From: Lytechinus variegatus
Taxonomy: Eukaryota; Echinodermata; Echinoidea; Temnopleuroida; Toxopneustidae
Direction of reading: 5' to 3'
DNA length: 64,000 nt
NCBI RefSeq assembly: GCF_018143015.1
Contig: NC_054741.1
Coordinates: 11,894,236 to 11,958,235, forward strand
Notes under the pieces: generated by a model
The model's input: only the letters and a program-made list of their open reading frames with translations
What the model was told of the DNA's origin: nothing
Database searches by the model: none
Made by a program: the position numbers and the translations under genes
Part shown: positions 23,990 through 34,318 of the stretch, in pieces
How the letters are laid out: the number at the start of each line of letters is the position of its first letter
Position numbering within the stretch: the first letter of the stretch is position 1

Positions 23990-25409
23990 GGAATTAGACA
24001 TGTTTTATAGCTCCATGGAATTAGAGTAAGGTTAGTCCAAAGTATATGAAGTTATCTTTTTTTTTCAAATTGATCGTGCAACTTCTGGTCGGGTCGACTC
24101 CGGGTGGGTAAAATCTTTATTTCAATTTCTGCCGTCACCTCAATATAGGCAACTTCTCCCACTTTTCAGCTCATTACTAAACAACCATAATTTGGGGGCA
24201 AACAGGTACCTAATTTAAAAAGAGGAAGGTATACAATTCGTGTCGTATTGAAAATTTTTTTTTTATCAAATTCTATTAAACTTCATTTTGATCCCTGCAC
24301 ATTCCTTTCCTGTCCTGTTTTGCGCCCTCAGTTTGAAAAATGAAGCGCTTCAAGATAATAGTCAAAGAAATCATCCTTTTTTATATAATTTGGATAAATC
24401 ACAGAAGTTTCAACTTTTTGCGCACTTTTTTCCTTGTAATGAAGTTCAATAATCTTAGAAATCAATAGAATTAAAGCCGATGGGGTGTAAGAGATATGTA
24501 TTTGAAGAAACGTCCGCCCTTTGAAATTTCAGAGTTTCATTGCTCAGGGCGGGAAGGAATATCTTCATCCCAGCATATAACCTTTTTCTCCTCTGTTTTG
24601 CGAATTAAAGATTGTTTGTAATAAAATCTTTCCAAGGGAAGCATTCCTTTAAATCAGAGGACCCTTATCTTTGGAAAAAAACTTGATATATCTTTTTAGC
24701 TCTCCATGTAATTATTATTTTAATTTTCTCCATTTTATCCCCTTTTTGTGCGTTCACAATCACTTTTGAAAACAAGGTTCAAAATCACACTATAGTCAAC
24801 TAAATTGGAGGTGATATAGGTACTACAGACAAGAGAGACGGCTCCTTTTCATTTTAATTTATGAAACACCGAAAGCTTTGCGCGGGAGGGGGAAACTCCC
24901 CCTCCCTTTGTGTGCATTACTGCCCCTCCAAAATGAAATCCTGGCTACGCGGTCGCTTGTTGCATAAAAGATCTCTGAAAGACCATTGAAAAATATCTAT
25001 ATCTCTATAGGACTAGTCTAAGCCCAGTATTAAAAGAAGTATCAAACACTTTTTCTGAGTTATTTGAGGAGTCTTTTGGAGCCATTCCACAGAAAATGAC
25101 AAATTTCATTTATCTTGGAGACTGCTGTAAAACCTTTCCAAATTTTGGTCTTTCAAAGGTCTCCCTTCTGTGTTCTAATATACATGCACATGCTTCAATT
25201 TTATGCTTATGTGATTGAAACACAAATACTTGGCTTTGTCATATCCTAGTTAAAGATCTACAGGCATGTGAATAACTTTGTGAAACCGCTCTTTTCATCA
25301 ACAGGAATCAATTTACATTCTCAATCAATTGCCAAATACATGAGACATTTCGATGAAAACATTTGTCCATTGTTATTAAATACATAGTCAAATGTACGAC
25401 AGTACAAAC

Positions 25410-25812
25410 CTCTAGGATCTTTGCTGTAATTGTGTTCATCTTCCATTTCAATTGATGGCTCAGATAATAATTCAGTAGTTGCTTCATCCTGCTTTGTTTG
25501 GTCTCTTCTCTCAGCAGATTCTGCACTCGAGGACTTCCCCGTGGCTCCACTGAACTTGATTGGAAGAGTTTTCTTTTTATTTGGAGCATGTTTCTTCTGG
25601 TTTACCCGGCTGGACTCCGTCTGTTTAGATTTCTTGCTCCTCGCGGGAGCCGAAACTTTCTTGATTACCACTGTCTTCTTTACCGTAGGCTTCTGCACTG
25701 TTTTGGAAGTGGCTCTGGTCTTTCCTTGAGTGGGGGAATTGATTGCAGCCTTTTTAGCTGCAGGCTTGTCAGAAGAGTCTGCAGGAGGTCGTCCTCTCTT
25801 TCTGCTCTTCAT
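25410..25812 (-). CDS. AT-hook N-terminal exon of the zinc-finger gene
   Basis: This exon gives the first 134 residues of the zinc-finger protein. It starts at ATG 25812, preceded in frame by a TAA 33 bases upstream, so no longer N-terminus is possible in this exon. Residues 1-10 read MKSRKRGRPP, with an AT-hook core (RGRP) for minor-groove AT binding. A long Lys/Ser/Thr-rich basic stretch follows, then an acidic end (SIEMEDEHNYSKDPR). It ends at 25410 with AGAG before a GTTTGT donor, phase 1, which matches the phase of the exon starting at 22280. The call as one gene rests on phase, order and nuclear character of both parts. Confidence 0.75.
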
Positions 25813-25855
25813 CTTGGTTGCTTGGGATTTCTTTTGTGATGTTTACCAAAATCTG

Positions 25856-25890
25856 TCAAAGTGCCTGATCATCAATGGACTCTGGAAAAT
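25856..25890 (-). CDS. Second exon part of short leader ORF
   Basis: After an acceptor (TTTCATAG) at 25891, the reading from the exon ending at 28527 continues as DFPESIDDQAL and stops with TGA at 25858-25856. The ATG of the AT-hook ORF follows only 43 bases later in the same exon. Using the alternative AG nine bases in keeps the same frame and removes three residues. Confidence 0.45.
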
Positions 25891-26053
25891 CTATGAAAGA
25901 ATGAAATAAGGGTATTGAGTAACTCTGTCTCTAATAGGAGTAACATATTGAATTATAGTTTCATTGAACAATCAACATAAAAAAAAGTATGTTTTTGTAT
26001 GGATATTTTTAAAATTACAACCATTCTCTTAATGAAGCATGCTATTTATTAGA

Positions 26054-26481
26054 CCAAGAGCTTCGGTCACTGTTATTTCGGTTGTTCAGCTGAACTCCGT
26101 TGGCTTCACTCACCAAATACAAAGACCGAAGTTCTAGCGCGATCTGTACAGGGGACTCAATGGCCATATGTTTATGTACTTAAGATCGGATAAAACGGGG
26201 AAGTGAATATGCGCGACAGCCGAGGTAAGTCACTGTTTTTGTTCCTTTTAATTTGAATTTTCTGTTTTTTTGCAATTAATGCCAAGAGGGAATATTAATT
26301 TGCATTTAGGTCGCAATAATTTTCACAATTTTTATTCATTAAAGACAAAAATTGAAGAGCCCCGATGGGGGGATTTTGCATTGCAAGTCCTCTAATGGTG
26401 GCTGCACGATAGCGAGCCGTCTGTGTACGAGAATTTTTTTTTTTAAATGTTAAAAAAATCCTCGAAACAGACAGCTGTCTA
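26054..26481 (+). repeat. Duplicated block, copy 1, with 13-bp flanking repeats
   Basis: About 428 bp flanked by the direct repeat GCTATTTATTAGA (26041-26053 and 26482-26494). The block is closely similar to 27254-28205 minus its insertion. Both copies contain GTTCAGCTGAACTCCGTTGG, and a splice-donor-like GAG/GTAAGT at about 26222-26230 (matching about 27920-27928). There is no protein-coding ORF. The flanking repeats suggest that this copy was inserted. Confidence 0.75.
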
Positions 26482-26841
26482 GCTATTTATTAGATTTGGC
26501 TGATGTAATTGTAAAACAAATGGGGCAAGTTCAAAACACAATTTCAAAACATCGCATGCGATAGGTCGCAGGTCAAACAGCATAAATTGACCTGCAACCT
26601 ATCGCATGCGATGTTTTGAAATCGGCAGTGAATAATACATGTGAGGAAATAGATACTGACCCAAAATCACCAATTTTGAGGATACAGGAGGATGGACATG
26701 GAGTGAAATATGGGTGAAGAGTAAGAAATTAGCTATTTTTCTTTCTCATATTTTTTTATAAATTTTACTTTTAAACTTTTTTTGATACCATCTTTGTCAC
26801 TCAGAATATCCGATCGAGTTAACCGTCCCAAAGTGGGGTAG

Positions 26842-27257
26842 ATCTAGGGGGTGTAACCCAGGGAGCGCCCAGGAGCTTACCGTGTATTTACCCATACTCT
26901 TGGGACAAGGGTAGATTATGGTCAAAACATCTAGCAAGATAAATTGTGAAAACAGAAATTATGCACTAACACCGATCTTATGGATGAAGGTCTAACGAGT
27001 GGTAGAATCCTGACGTCGAGGCACAGACTGAAACCTCAAAAAACTGAAAAGTTCTCTCCTCCCCAGTCTCGATTGGCCGTTTTTGTTGTGAATCATAACA
27101 AAATGGCCGACCGAGACTGGGGTTATCTTACTCGATATTTTGACCATAATCTACCCTTGTCCCGTGAGTATGGGTAAATACACTGTAAGCTCCTGGGCTG
27201 GGCGCCGGACCACTACGCGTTCCGGCGCTCCCTGGGCCTGGGTTAGGTGGGGTGTAG
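26842..27257. mobile_element. Fold-back element with long arms
   Basis: The left arm (about 26842-26943) pairs with the right arm (about 27124-27257). The shared core includes GTATTTACCCATACTC and GGGACAAGGGTAGATTATGG. A second, inner palindrome (CCCCAGTCTCGATTGGCC with GGCCGACCGAGACTGGGG) sits at about 27061-27123. The right arm alone carries a 25-base insert that is itself a hairpin (27202-27228). No ORF. Confidence 0.8.
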
Positions 27258-28205
27258 ACCAAAAGCTTCAGTCATTGTCGGTACTCTGTTATGTTGGTTG
27301 TTCAGCTGAACTCCGTTGGCTTCACTCACCAAATACAGAGACCCACTTGTTCACTGCTACCATCTGGCCTGTGGAGAATCTACAGGTAGGACTATGGTAT
27401 GCCAATGCTGTATTGAGCACACACTTTAAAAAATCATTAAAATATTACTTTTGTGACCAAAATTACTAATTTCCATACAGTTTTAATTTATTTCATTAGT
27501 AATGTGGAAATAATTTTTGTATTCACCAGAGCGCTCAAAAACTTGAATTTTGGGCATATTTTTGTGTACGCCCTCTATTGGTGAAAGTAATATGGCAAGA
27601 AAATTTTCATTTTTTGATCTCTATTTTAATTAAGAAAAAAATGATATAAAGAATCAAATTTAAAGAGCCAAGTTGTATGAATAACAGGTCTAATGGAAAC
27701 TGTCAGTGTAAAAAAATAAAGCATTTGCCCCAAAGAAAAAGAGAAATAAGCCAAACATTGCCACCCTTATTTTGCCACACATAGAGATATAACTGAGAAC
27801 AAGTTCATTGAATGAGTGCAGAGACCGAAGTTCTAGCGCAATCTGTACAGGGGACTCAATGGCCATATGTTTATGTACTTAAGATCGGACAAAACGGGGA
27901 AGTGAATTTGCGTGACAGTCGAGGTAAGTCACTGTTTTTGTTCCTTTTAACTTGATTTTTCACCCTTTTTTGGCAATTAATGCCAAGAGGTCCGGGAATA
28001 TTAATTTGCATTTTGGTCGCAATAATTGTCAATTTTTTTATTCATTAAAGACAGAAATTGAAGAGCCCCAACGGGGGGATTTTGCATTGCAAGTCCCCTA
28101 ATGATCATGATGGTGGCTGCACGATAGCGAGCCGTCTGTGCACGAGGAGAAATTTTTAAAAATGTTTAAAAAACTCCTCGAAACAGACGGCTGCCAGCTG
28201 TCTAG
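27254..28205 (+). repeat. Duplicated block, copy 2, interrupted by a 475-bp insertion
   Basis: Matches copy 1 (26054-26481) on both sides of the insertion at 27344-27818. Its right end carries a strong hairpin at 28130-28192 that is weaker in copy 1. No ORF. Confidence 0.75.
27344..27818. mobile_element. 475-bp insertion with 8-bp target duplication
   Basis: Removing this segment restores continuity with copy 1 of the surrounding block. It is flanked by CAGAGACC at 27336-27343 and 27819-27826. The ends are CACTTGTTCACTGC and, reverse-complemented, CACTCATTCAATG, so only CACT and scattered bases agree. The 8-bp duplication suggests a hAT-like element with very short inverted ends. No ORF. Confidence 0.75.
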
Positions 28206-28526
28206 CTAGTGTACTAGCATGAAGTGGAGTGGAGCCTGCACAAACTTTGCTGGAGGTATTACTCTCCATGCATGAGCTCCAGGAGTCCAGGCTAAGCGCG
28301 CCCCCGACCCTAAGTATGGCCGCCCGCGCCTGGCCACCATGCCTGGCCTGGCCGGCGGTAGTGCAGCTGAGGTAGACTGAATTCTGGACAGAGTCGGAGA
28401 ATGCAAATGCCAATCTAGTAACAACGTTAAACAACAGCAAATCAAATATATCCATCCACATACAAATTATTACATATTCAAAATCTTACAGAGAAAAAAA
28501 ATAAATGTCGGGTAACAAATGTTTAC

Positions 28527-28617
28527 CTAACGTGGAACCTGTTGGTTTTGGAGCTTTCTCAGATAATTCTTTTGATTTCTGATCCTTGCGAAGGAATGAC
28601 AGCGCTGATACCGCCAT
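28527..28617 (-). CDS. Short leader ORF, first exon
   Basis: The ATG at 28617-28615 opens MAVSALSFLRKDQKSKE and the exon ends after GSTL plus one base at 28527, before a good donor GTAAAC. Phase 1 fits the acceptor at 25891. The joined product is 41 residues, basic then acidic. I do not recognise it. It could be a real microprotein, an upstream ORF controlling the zinc-finger ORF, or a chance ATG in a 5' UTR exon. Confidence 0.45.
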
Positions 28618-28639
28618 ATTCCAATTTGTGCAGCTAAAT

Positions 28640-29058
28640 TCACATCGTAGAGGGCACTAGCCTAATTTTGTTTCGCCATCGTGCAAAAATTTTTGCCAAA
28701 TAAAAATATTTTCAGACCTAATTTTTAGTGTGATCGGGGCTGTGATATGATTGAATCATCAAAATTAAATGTTGTCTTTGGATATACAATTCTTAGTTTT
28801 TCATTTGTTTTGGGACGAATGAATGCCTTGCCATGGTTGCCTCATCTTCATACAGGGATTGCAATTAAATTTCAGATGACGTCAAATGTTGATTGCTCAC
28901 GTAATTAACCCTCATGGAGCGCTTTTACCCATTTTTGTATAAGATGATGTCATTTTTATTCATCATTCGTAGTAGAGACTAGACTCTTTTCTTCTTTATT
29001 TCCACCTCCCCCTCCCCCTCTCTATATCTCTGACATTTTTCCTTCCTGTTGGCACAAC
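28640..29058. other. Upstream region of the minus-strand unit
   Basis: No gene or repeat is resolved. It presumably includes the promoter of the transcript starting near 28640, but no TATA box or other motif stands out. Confidence 0.4.
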
Positions 29059-29679
29059 TTAAAGGACAAGTCCATCCCAACAAAAACTTGATTTGAATAA
29101 AAAGAGAAAAATTCAACAAGCATAACACTGAAAATTTCATCAAAATCGGATGTAAAATAAGAAAGTTATGGCATTTTAAAGTTTCGCTTATTTTCAACAA
29201 AATAGTTATATGAACGAGCCAGTTACATACAAATGAGAGAGTTGTTGACATCACTCACTCACTATTTTTTTGAAAATTTTTATTAGGCCTATATGAAATA
29301 TGAAATATTTTTATTTTCTCGTCATTGTCATGTGAAATGAAGTTTCATTCCTCCCTGAACACGTGGAATTCCATTATCATAACATTTTGTGCTTCAGGCA
29401 AGGAGGTCCTGATCGCACGGTCAAATTCGTAAAAAATGAAATATTGTATAATTCAAACAATAAAAAAACAAAAGAAATAGTGAGTGAGTGAGTCCTCGAT
29501 ACTCTCATTTGGATGTAACTGGCTCGTTCATATAACTATTTTGTTGAAAATAAGTAAAACTTTGAAATGTCATAATTTTCTTATTTTACATCTGATTTTG
29601 GTGAAATTTTCAGCATGCCTGTTGGATTTTTCTATATTGATTCAAATCAACCTTTTTCTGAGATGGACTTGACCTTTAA
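29059..29679. mobile_element. TTAA-flanked MITE with about 200-bp inverted ends
   Basis: Begins TTAAAGGACAAGTCCATCCC and ends, reverse-complemented, TTAAAGGTCAAGTCCATCTC. The arms match with few differences for about 200 bp, including ATAGTTATATGAACGAGCC. TTAA at both borders fits a piggyBac- or Kolobok-type target. No transposase ORF. Confidence 0.85.
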
Positions 29680-29745
29680 AACTATAGGGGTGCATGTTCA
29701 CACCTGTAACTGCCCCTTTATTCGTTGAGTTCTTTACTCTTGTAA

Positions 29746-30324
29746 TTAAAGGTCAAGTCCACCCCAGAAAAATGTTGATTTGAATCAATATAGAAAAATC
29801 CAACAGGCATAATGTTTAAAATTTCATCAAAATCAGAATCAAAATGAAAAAGTTATATGTCATTTCAAAGTTTCCCTTATTTTTCAAAGAAGAGTGAATT
29901 CAGTGACAGAAAGTCGATGATGTCCCTCACTCGCTATTTCTTTGTTTTTTTTTATTGTTTGAATTATACAATATTTCAGTTTGTACATATTTAACAATAA
30001 GGATGCAACTTTCAGACTGAACCATACAATGTTAAAACAAAACCACATGTTTAGGAGGAATGAAACTTTGTTTCACATGACAATAAGGAGAAAAATTAGA
30101 ATATTTCGTAATAAAATATAAAAGAAGTAGTGCGAGGGCGACGTCATCAGTCCCTTATTTGCGACCAGGAAAACTGTTTTGTGAAATTATGTGAAAAACA
30201 AGGGTAATGTTAGATTGTAACAACTTTTTTTATTTCACATCCGATTTTGATGAAATTTTCAGTGTTATGCTTGTTTGATTTTTCTCATTTTATTTGTTTT
30301 TGTTGGGGTGGACTTATCCTTTAA
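29746..30324. mobile_element. Second TTAA-flanked MITE of the same family
   Basis: Bordered by TTAA at 29746-29749 and 30321-30324. The ends are AAAGGTCAAGTCCACCCC and, reverse-complemented, AAAGGATAAGTCCACCCC. The shared phrase AAAATTTCATCAAAATC lies in the left arm. It sits 66 bp from the previous copy. Confidence 0.85.
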
Positions 30325-30333
30325 TAAATGTCC

Positions 30334-30899
30334 TAAAGGGATGCTCCGGGCCGAAAATATCTGTGTATACATAAATATCATAGTAAAATTTACAGAGCAA
30401 AATGCTGACAAAAATATCATAAATACAACAAATAGCGAAGTTATTGAATTCTAAAATTTACCAATATAATTGTTTATATGCACGTCAACATAAATATTCA
30501 TTAGATAGGCTGATGATGTCACATCCCCAATTTCCTTGTTCTTATTTTATTACTTGAAATCATAATTGTTTCATTTTTTAATACAATTATGTCTCCCATA
30601 ATGAAATAAGTTGAATGCATTTAATCAAATATCTTTGGTTCTTGAAGGAAAAATAATTGAATAAACCTAAGTTTAATAACTTTACAAAAAGTTAAGTGGA
30701 AATATGACATCATCAGTTTGCTCATTGAATAATCATAAAGATATGCCTAAAAATGTTTCATTGGAATAATGCAAATTATTAAAATGCCATAACTTTGTTA
30801 TTCCTTGTCCGATTTCGATCAAATTTTCAGTGTTTTGTTTGTGTATTTTTTCTTAATCTGTCCAAATAATATCATTTTCATCCTGGAGTACTCCTTTAA
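30334..30899. mobile_element. MITE copy with GATGCTCCGGG ends
   Basis: Starts TAAAGGGATGCTCCGGGCC and ends, reverse-complemented, TAAAGGAGTACTCCAGG. Same family as 4444-5083. It follows the second TTAA-flanked MITE after nine bases, so three inverted-repeat elements lie nearly head to tail. Confidence 0.8.
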
Positions 30900-31090
30900 C
30901 TAACCCTTCGTATAATAGGCCAGTGTTCATGCTGCATGGTTTTCTCGTGAGAAGGGAATTAATTAGTTTTGATTCAAATTTCATTCGATCAACCAACCAT
31001 TGACCATCGGAAGATAAAATCCTATTTCTCGAAAATGGACTAAAATAAGTGTATATTGAATTGAATGAATGATGATGAACCAATGTGACC

Positions 31091-31192
31091 AATAATCAAT
31101 AACTCGACTAATCAATCACTCGACAAATCAATCAATCAATTAATCATCAACCAATGATCAACCAATGATCAACCAATGATCAATCAGTCAAT

Positions 31193-31233
<41 letters not shown>
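31091..31233. repeat. AATC microsatellite
   Basis: Imperfect then near-perfect AATC/ATCA repeats, including three CAACCAATGAT units in the middle. Non-coding. Confidence 0.9.
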
Positions 31234-31479
31234 GACCATCTTTCAATTTAAAAACAATTCAAATTCTTCTTTTTATTAACGAAACACCGACTTTTGCACT
31301 TCAGTTTGTGACTGCACCATTGTGCGAAGTCGTTACATTATAATGTTTTCAACAACAGATGGCGCTAGACCACTTTGTACAGCGTACTCCTCTGAATTTA
31401 TAAACTAAGGAGTAAGGGCATCGTGATCCAAGGCACATTCCGACACGACACGGCACTCGTTTAAGTTTTAGCAAAAGCG

Positions 31480-31745
31480 GTGGGGACGGTTTCTACAAGA
31501 AAGAAAATCTATTGAAAATGCCCGTTAAATCGCAATGAGCAGCTGAGAGTTCTTTGTCGAAAATTTTTGAAACGGCACAGCTGATCGTCGTAAGACTCTG
31601 AACTTACAAAAAAAGAGAAAATAAGCTGTTTGTCCTGAGTCCACGACGAAACTGCTGCTTTGCTCCACCGATTTTCGACAAAGACTGCTTTGTCATGAAG
31701 GGCTATTGACAATAGATTTACTATGTTGTAGAATCCGTCCCCGTA
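31480..31745. mobile_element. Inverted-repeat element
   Basis: The left arm (GGGGACGGTTTCTACAAG, then AAAATCTATTG, then TCTTTGTCGAAAAT) pairs with the right arm (reverse complement GGGGACGGATTCTACAAC, then AAATCTATTG, then CTTTGTCGAAAATC). Arms are about 95-110 bp around a 60-bp spacer. No ORF; flanks are unclear. Confidence 0.7.
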
Positions 31746-32921
31746 GAGATTGCGTAATCCCCCCCCCCTCCTCCTCCTTTTTTTTACCTGAGACTCTCAG
31801 AGCATTGTTATCTTTCTATATTGCCTTGCCCCACTCGGTCTACTGCATTTTCTCTCTCTTGTATTGTGATTTGACTGGGTCGATCCAATCCATAGAAATA
31901 TATATACTTCATTTCACTTCGTTCATTTCCATTTAGTTTGTTTTGTACATTTTGACATATAATTAACAAAACATATTTTAAGTATCCCTATTATATTCAA
32001 GATTATAACATATCAGGTTGAAAATGTTGGAAATATATACTAGTATATATCTCATAGAGATATATATACTAATATAATCTCTATAAACCAATCGTATCTC
32101 TGAATGGTTAGTATATTATGTGCACGTGTTGTATAATATTTGATTTGATTTATTATTGTTTTCTTCTGCATTCACAATAGTTACTGTTTTTGGCATGAAT
32201 CATAGAGAAAATATATGCTAAACAAATATGATCTACTACCAAATAATTCTAACATAAAACATTTGCAGGAGTGTTGTCATCACAAGCAGACTGTTTGCAA
32301 AAATGATAACCCCGCATGAAAACTCATTGAATTAAATTATTTTATACGTTTATAAAGCAGGATGATAATATTAAATACATTGTTCGTCACCTTTATGATG
32401 AAAATATATACATGTAGTTTTTAAACAAGAACACACCTAGTTATCAATAATGCATATAGTATTTCCATTTACTTGAAAGCAGGATAAAAGAGAATTGTGC
32501 ATCAAACCCGGACTTTCTATGTATAGCCACTGAGCCAGGCTCCTTAGACCACTCGGCACGGCACCTCCCTCTGTCCTCTATCCTCAAGCTCATGCCGCCC
32601 CTAGAGCCCCCCCCCTCTCTCTCTCTCTCTCTGTGTGATTATCTGTTTTGAAAATATTATATTCCTAAGGTATACACTTAAGGTATTTTATCAGAATAGA
32701 CATGTTAACCTATTCATTAACTAAGTTACTATCAATATAATGTGTCTTTCTTTCAGGAAGTTATCCGTAAATTTGCTATGTATAAGATACATGATTTATA
32801 TTTCACTTAGAAATAGAATGTTATTTTCCATGTTGTTTTTCCTTTCGCTTCTCCCACCCCCCCCCCCCCTCTAATTTATGTAAACCCACATCTGCACTGT
32901 GTGTACCACAGCTGATTCAAC

Positions 32922-33031
32922 GAGTCTGCATAGCAGACTCGCTTCGCTCGCCATTTCAGGCTGGTTCGCAAACCAGCATCAGCGCGCACAGAGATCCCAC
33001 CATGAGCCATTCAGAGTCTGCAGAGCAGACT
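32922..33031. repeat. Three consecutive short perfect hairpins
   Basis: Hairpin 1 (32922-32940) is GAGTCTGC/ATA/GCAGACTC. Hairpin 2 (32960-32977) is GCTGGTT/CGCA/AACCAGC. Hairpin 3 (33015-33031) is AGTCTGC/AGA/GCAGACT, nearly the same as hairpin 1. The 3' side of hairpin 3 runs into the target duplication of the element at 33036. Nature unknown. Confidence 0.7.
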
Positions 33032-33035
33032 ACTC

Positions 33036-34310
33036 CAGTGGCGTAGCTCGAATTTTTTCCTGGGGGGCACTGGGGGGTTCTTGCTTTTTCAGGGGGGGGG
33101 GGCACCGTTTTTGTCCGGTGTATGTATGTATGTGTCACATGGGCGGATCCGACTTTCGCCAATAGGGGATGGGGCCTGAAATTATCTTTACCTTTATTTT
33201 CCCCGATCAGTCACTTCTTAGTTTTATTCTTATAAAACAACATAAACATAAATTAATCTCATAAAAACTGCGAGCGCGAAGCGCGAGCGATTTTTGTTGT
33301 TGTTTATTTTCATGTATTTTGTTCTGGAAATCTAATATTCGAACAAGATTCGTATGTAACTAGATTACTGCGAACGTCTAGCGAGCAGAAATTTCTAGCA
33401 TATCGAAAAGAGACATGTTAAGGACTGCTTACAGTTAACGGCGAAGACGGTTTATATTACAATAATGCGAGCGCGAAGCGCGAGCAATTGTTTTTTGACA
33501 TTCTGTCCTAAAAAATGGTTATTCTAAGCACTTTTTGTATTGATAAATGGGATAGGTATGTAACAAACAATTGATTTGAGCGCGAAGCGCGAGAGGAAGA
33601 AAATTGGGATTTTAGACCGAAAAGCGGGACACTCTCAACATCATTAATAATACGATCGTGAAGCTTGAGCAGATAATTATTGATATTCTGATGTGAAACT
33701 GGATAATTTAAGTACATTTTAAATAAACAACATGCAGGCTATCGCGCATAATTAAGATTTAGACCAAGAATATGGGCATTCTACAGTTGTTTAATAGAAC
33801 ATTATGGAATACACGTAGACAATAGGAACTTGGCAAATCAAACGTACAATGTGACAAGGCAGCGTGAGCTTAAAAATGCTGATATGTAGACCATAGAACG
33901 GACATTTTACAGAGCACTTAAAATTGTAAATAACAAAATAATAATGAAAGCTCGATGTCCGAGCTAAAATATGTTTATATTGACTTCAAAACTTCCTCCA
34001 TATCAGCCTATTGAGCAAGATGTGAATCTCATCGAACAGGTAATTTTGGCGCGAAGCGCAAGCAACAATTTTATATAGTAACATGAAAGATTTGGGTTTT
34101 TTCAAGTCTTCCCCTCACATTTTTTCATTCACTCGTCTTCCTCCTCTTATTTTCCTTTCTTTCTTCTTCTTTATTCCCTTTTTCGTTTCTTCTTAATTCT
34201 CCCTTTTTTTGCTCTGCCATTTTTTTTTTCTTGGGGGGCACCTGGGGGGCACACCAAATCTCAGGGGGGACGTGCCCCCTAGGCCCCTGCCCCCCGTAGC
34301 TACGCCACTG
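33036..34310. mobile_element. 1,275-bp hAT-like element with repeated GCGCGAAGCGCG words
   Basis: Perfect 8-bp target duplication GACTACTC at 33028-33035 and 34311-34318. The ends are CAGTGGCGTAGCTCG and, reverse-complemented, CAGTGGCGTAGCTACG. Subterminal GGGGGGCAC blocks face each other. Inside, the near-palindrome GAGCGCGAAGCGCGAG recurs at about 33270, 33467 and 33577, with decayed versions near 33651 and 34050. No transposase ORF is visible, so it is non-autonomous. Confidence 0.88.
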
Positions 34311-34318
34311 GACTACTC

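Larger units (their letters stand above)
22281..25409 (-). other. Intron of the zinc-finger gene
   Basis: Bounded on the minus strand by a GTTTGT donor at 25409 and a TTTTCAG acceptor at 22281; both sides are phase 1, so the junction codon is GAT (Asp). No coding sequence is seen inside. It carries at least three repeat insertions: 22432-22785, a half MITE to about 23083, and 23484-23989. At about 24880-24960 there is a decayed TE end of the GCGTAGCCAGG type. Confidence 0.75.
25891..28526 (-). other. Proposed first intron, packed with nested repeats
   Basis: Bounded on the minus strand by GTAAAC at 28526 and TTTCATAG at 25891. It holds a duplicated block (26054-26481 and about 27254-28205), a fold-back element between them (26842-27257), and a 475-bp insertion in the second block copy. 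A GC-rich, CpG-bearing patch at about 28250-28400 next to the first exon may be promoter-proximal. Confidence 0.5.
30900..32921. other. Intergenic with microsatellite and fold-back
   Basis: No gene supported. Contains the AATC microsatellite (31091-31233), the inverted pair 31480-31745, an AT-rich palindrome near 32030-32075 (TATACTAGTATATATCTC and its complement) and a CT microsatellite near 32610-32632. Confidence 0.5.

Noticed and set aside
32030-32075. AT-rich palindrome as an origin or promoter
   Set aside because: Simple TA-rich sequence; nothing else supports a function.
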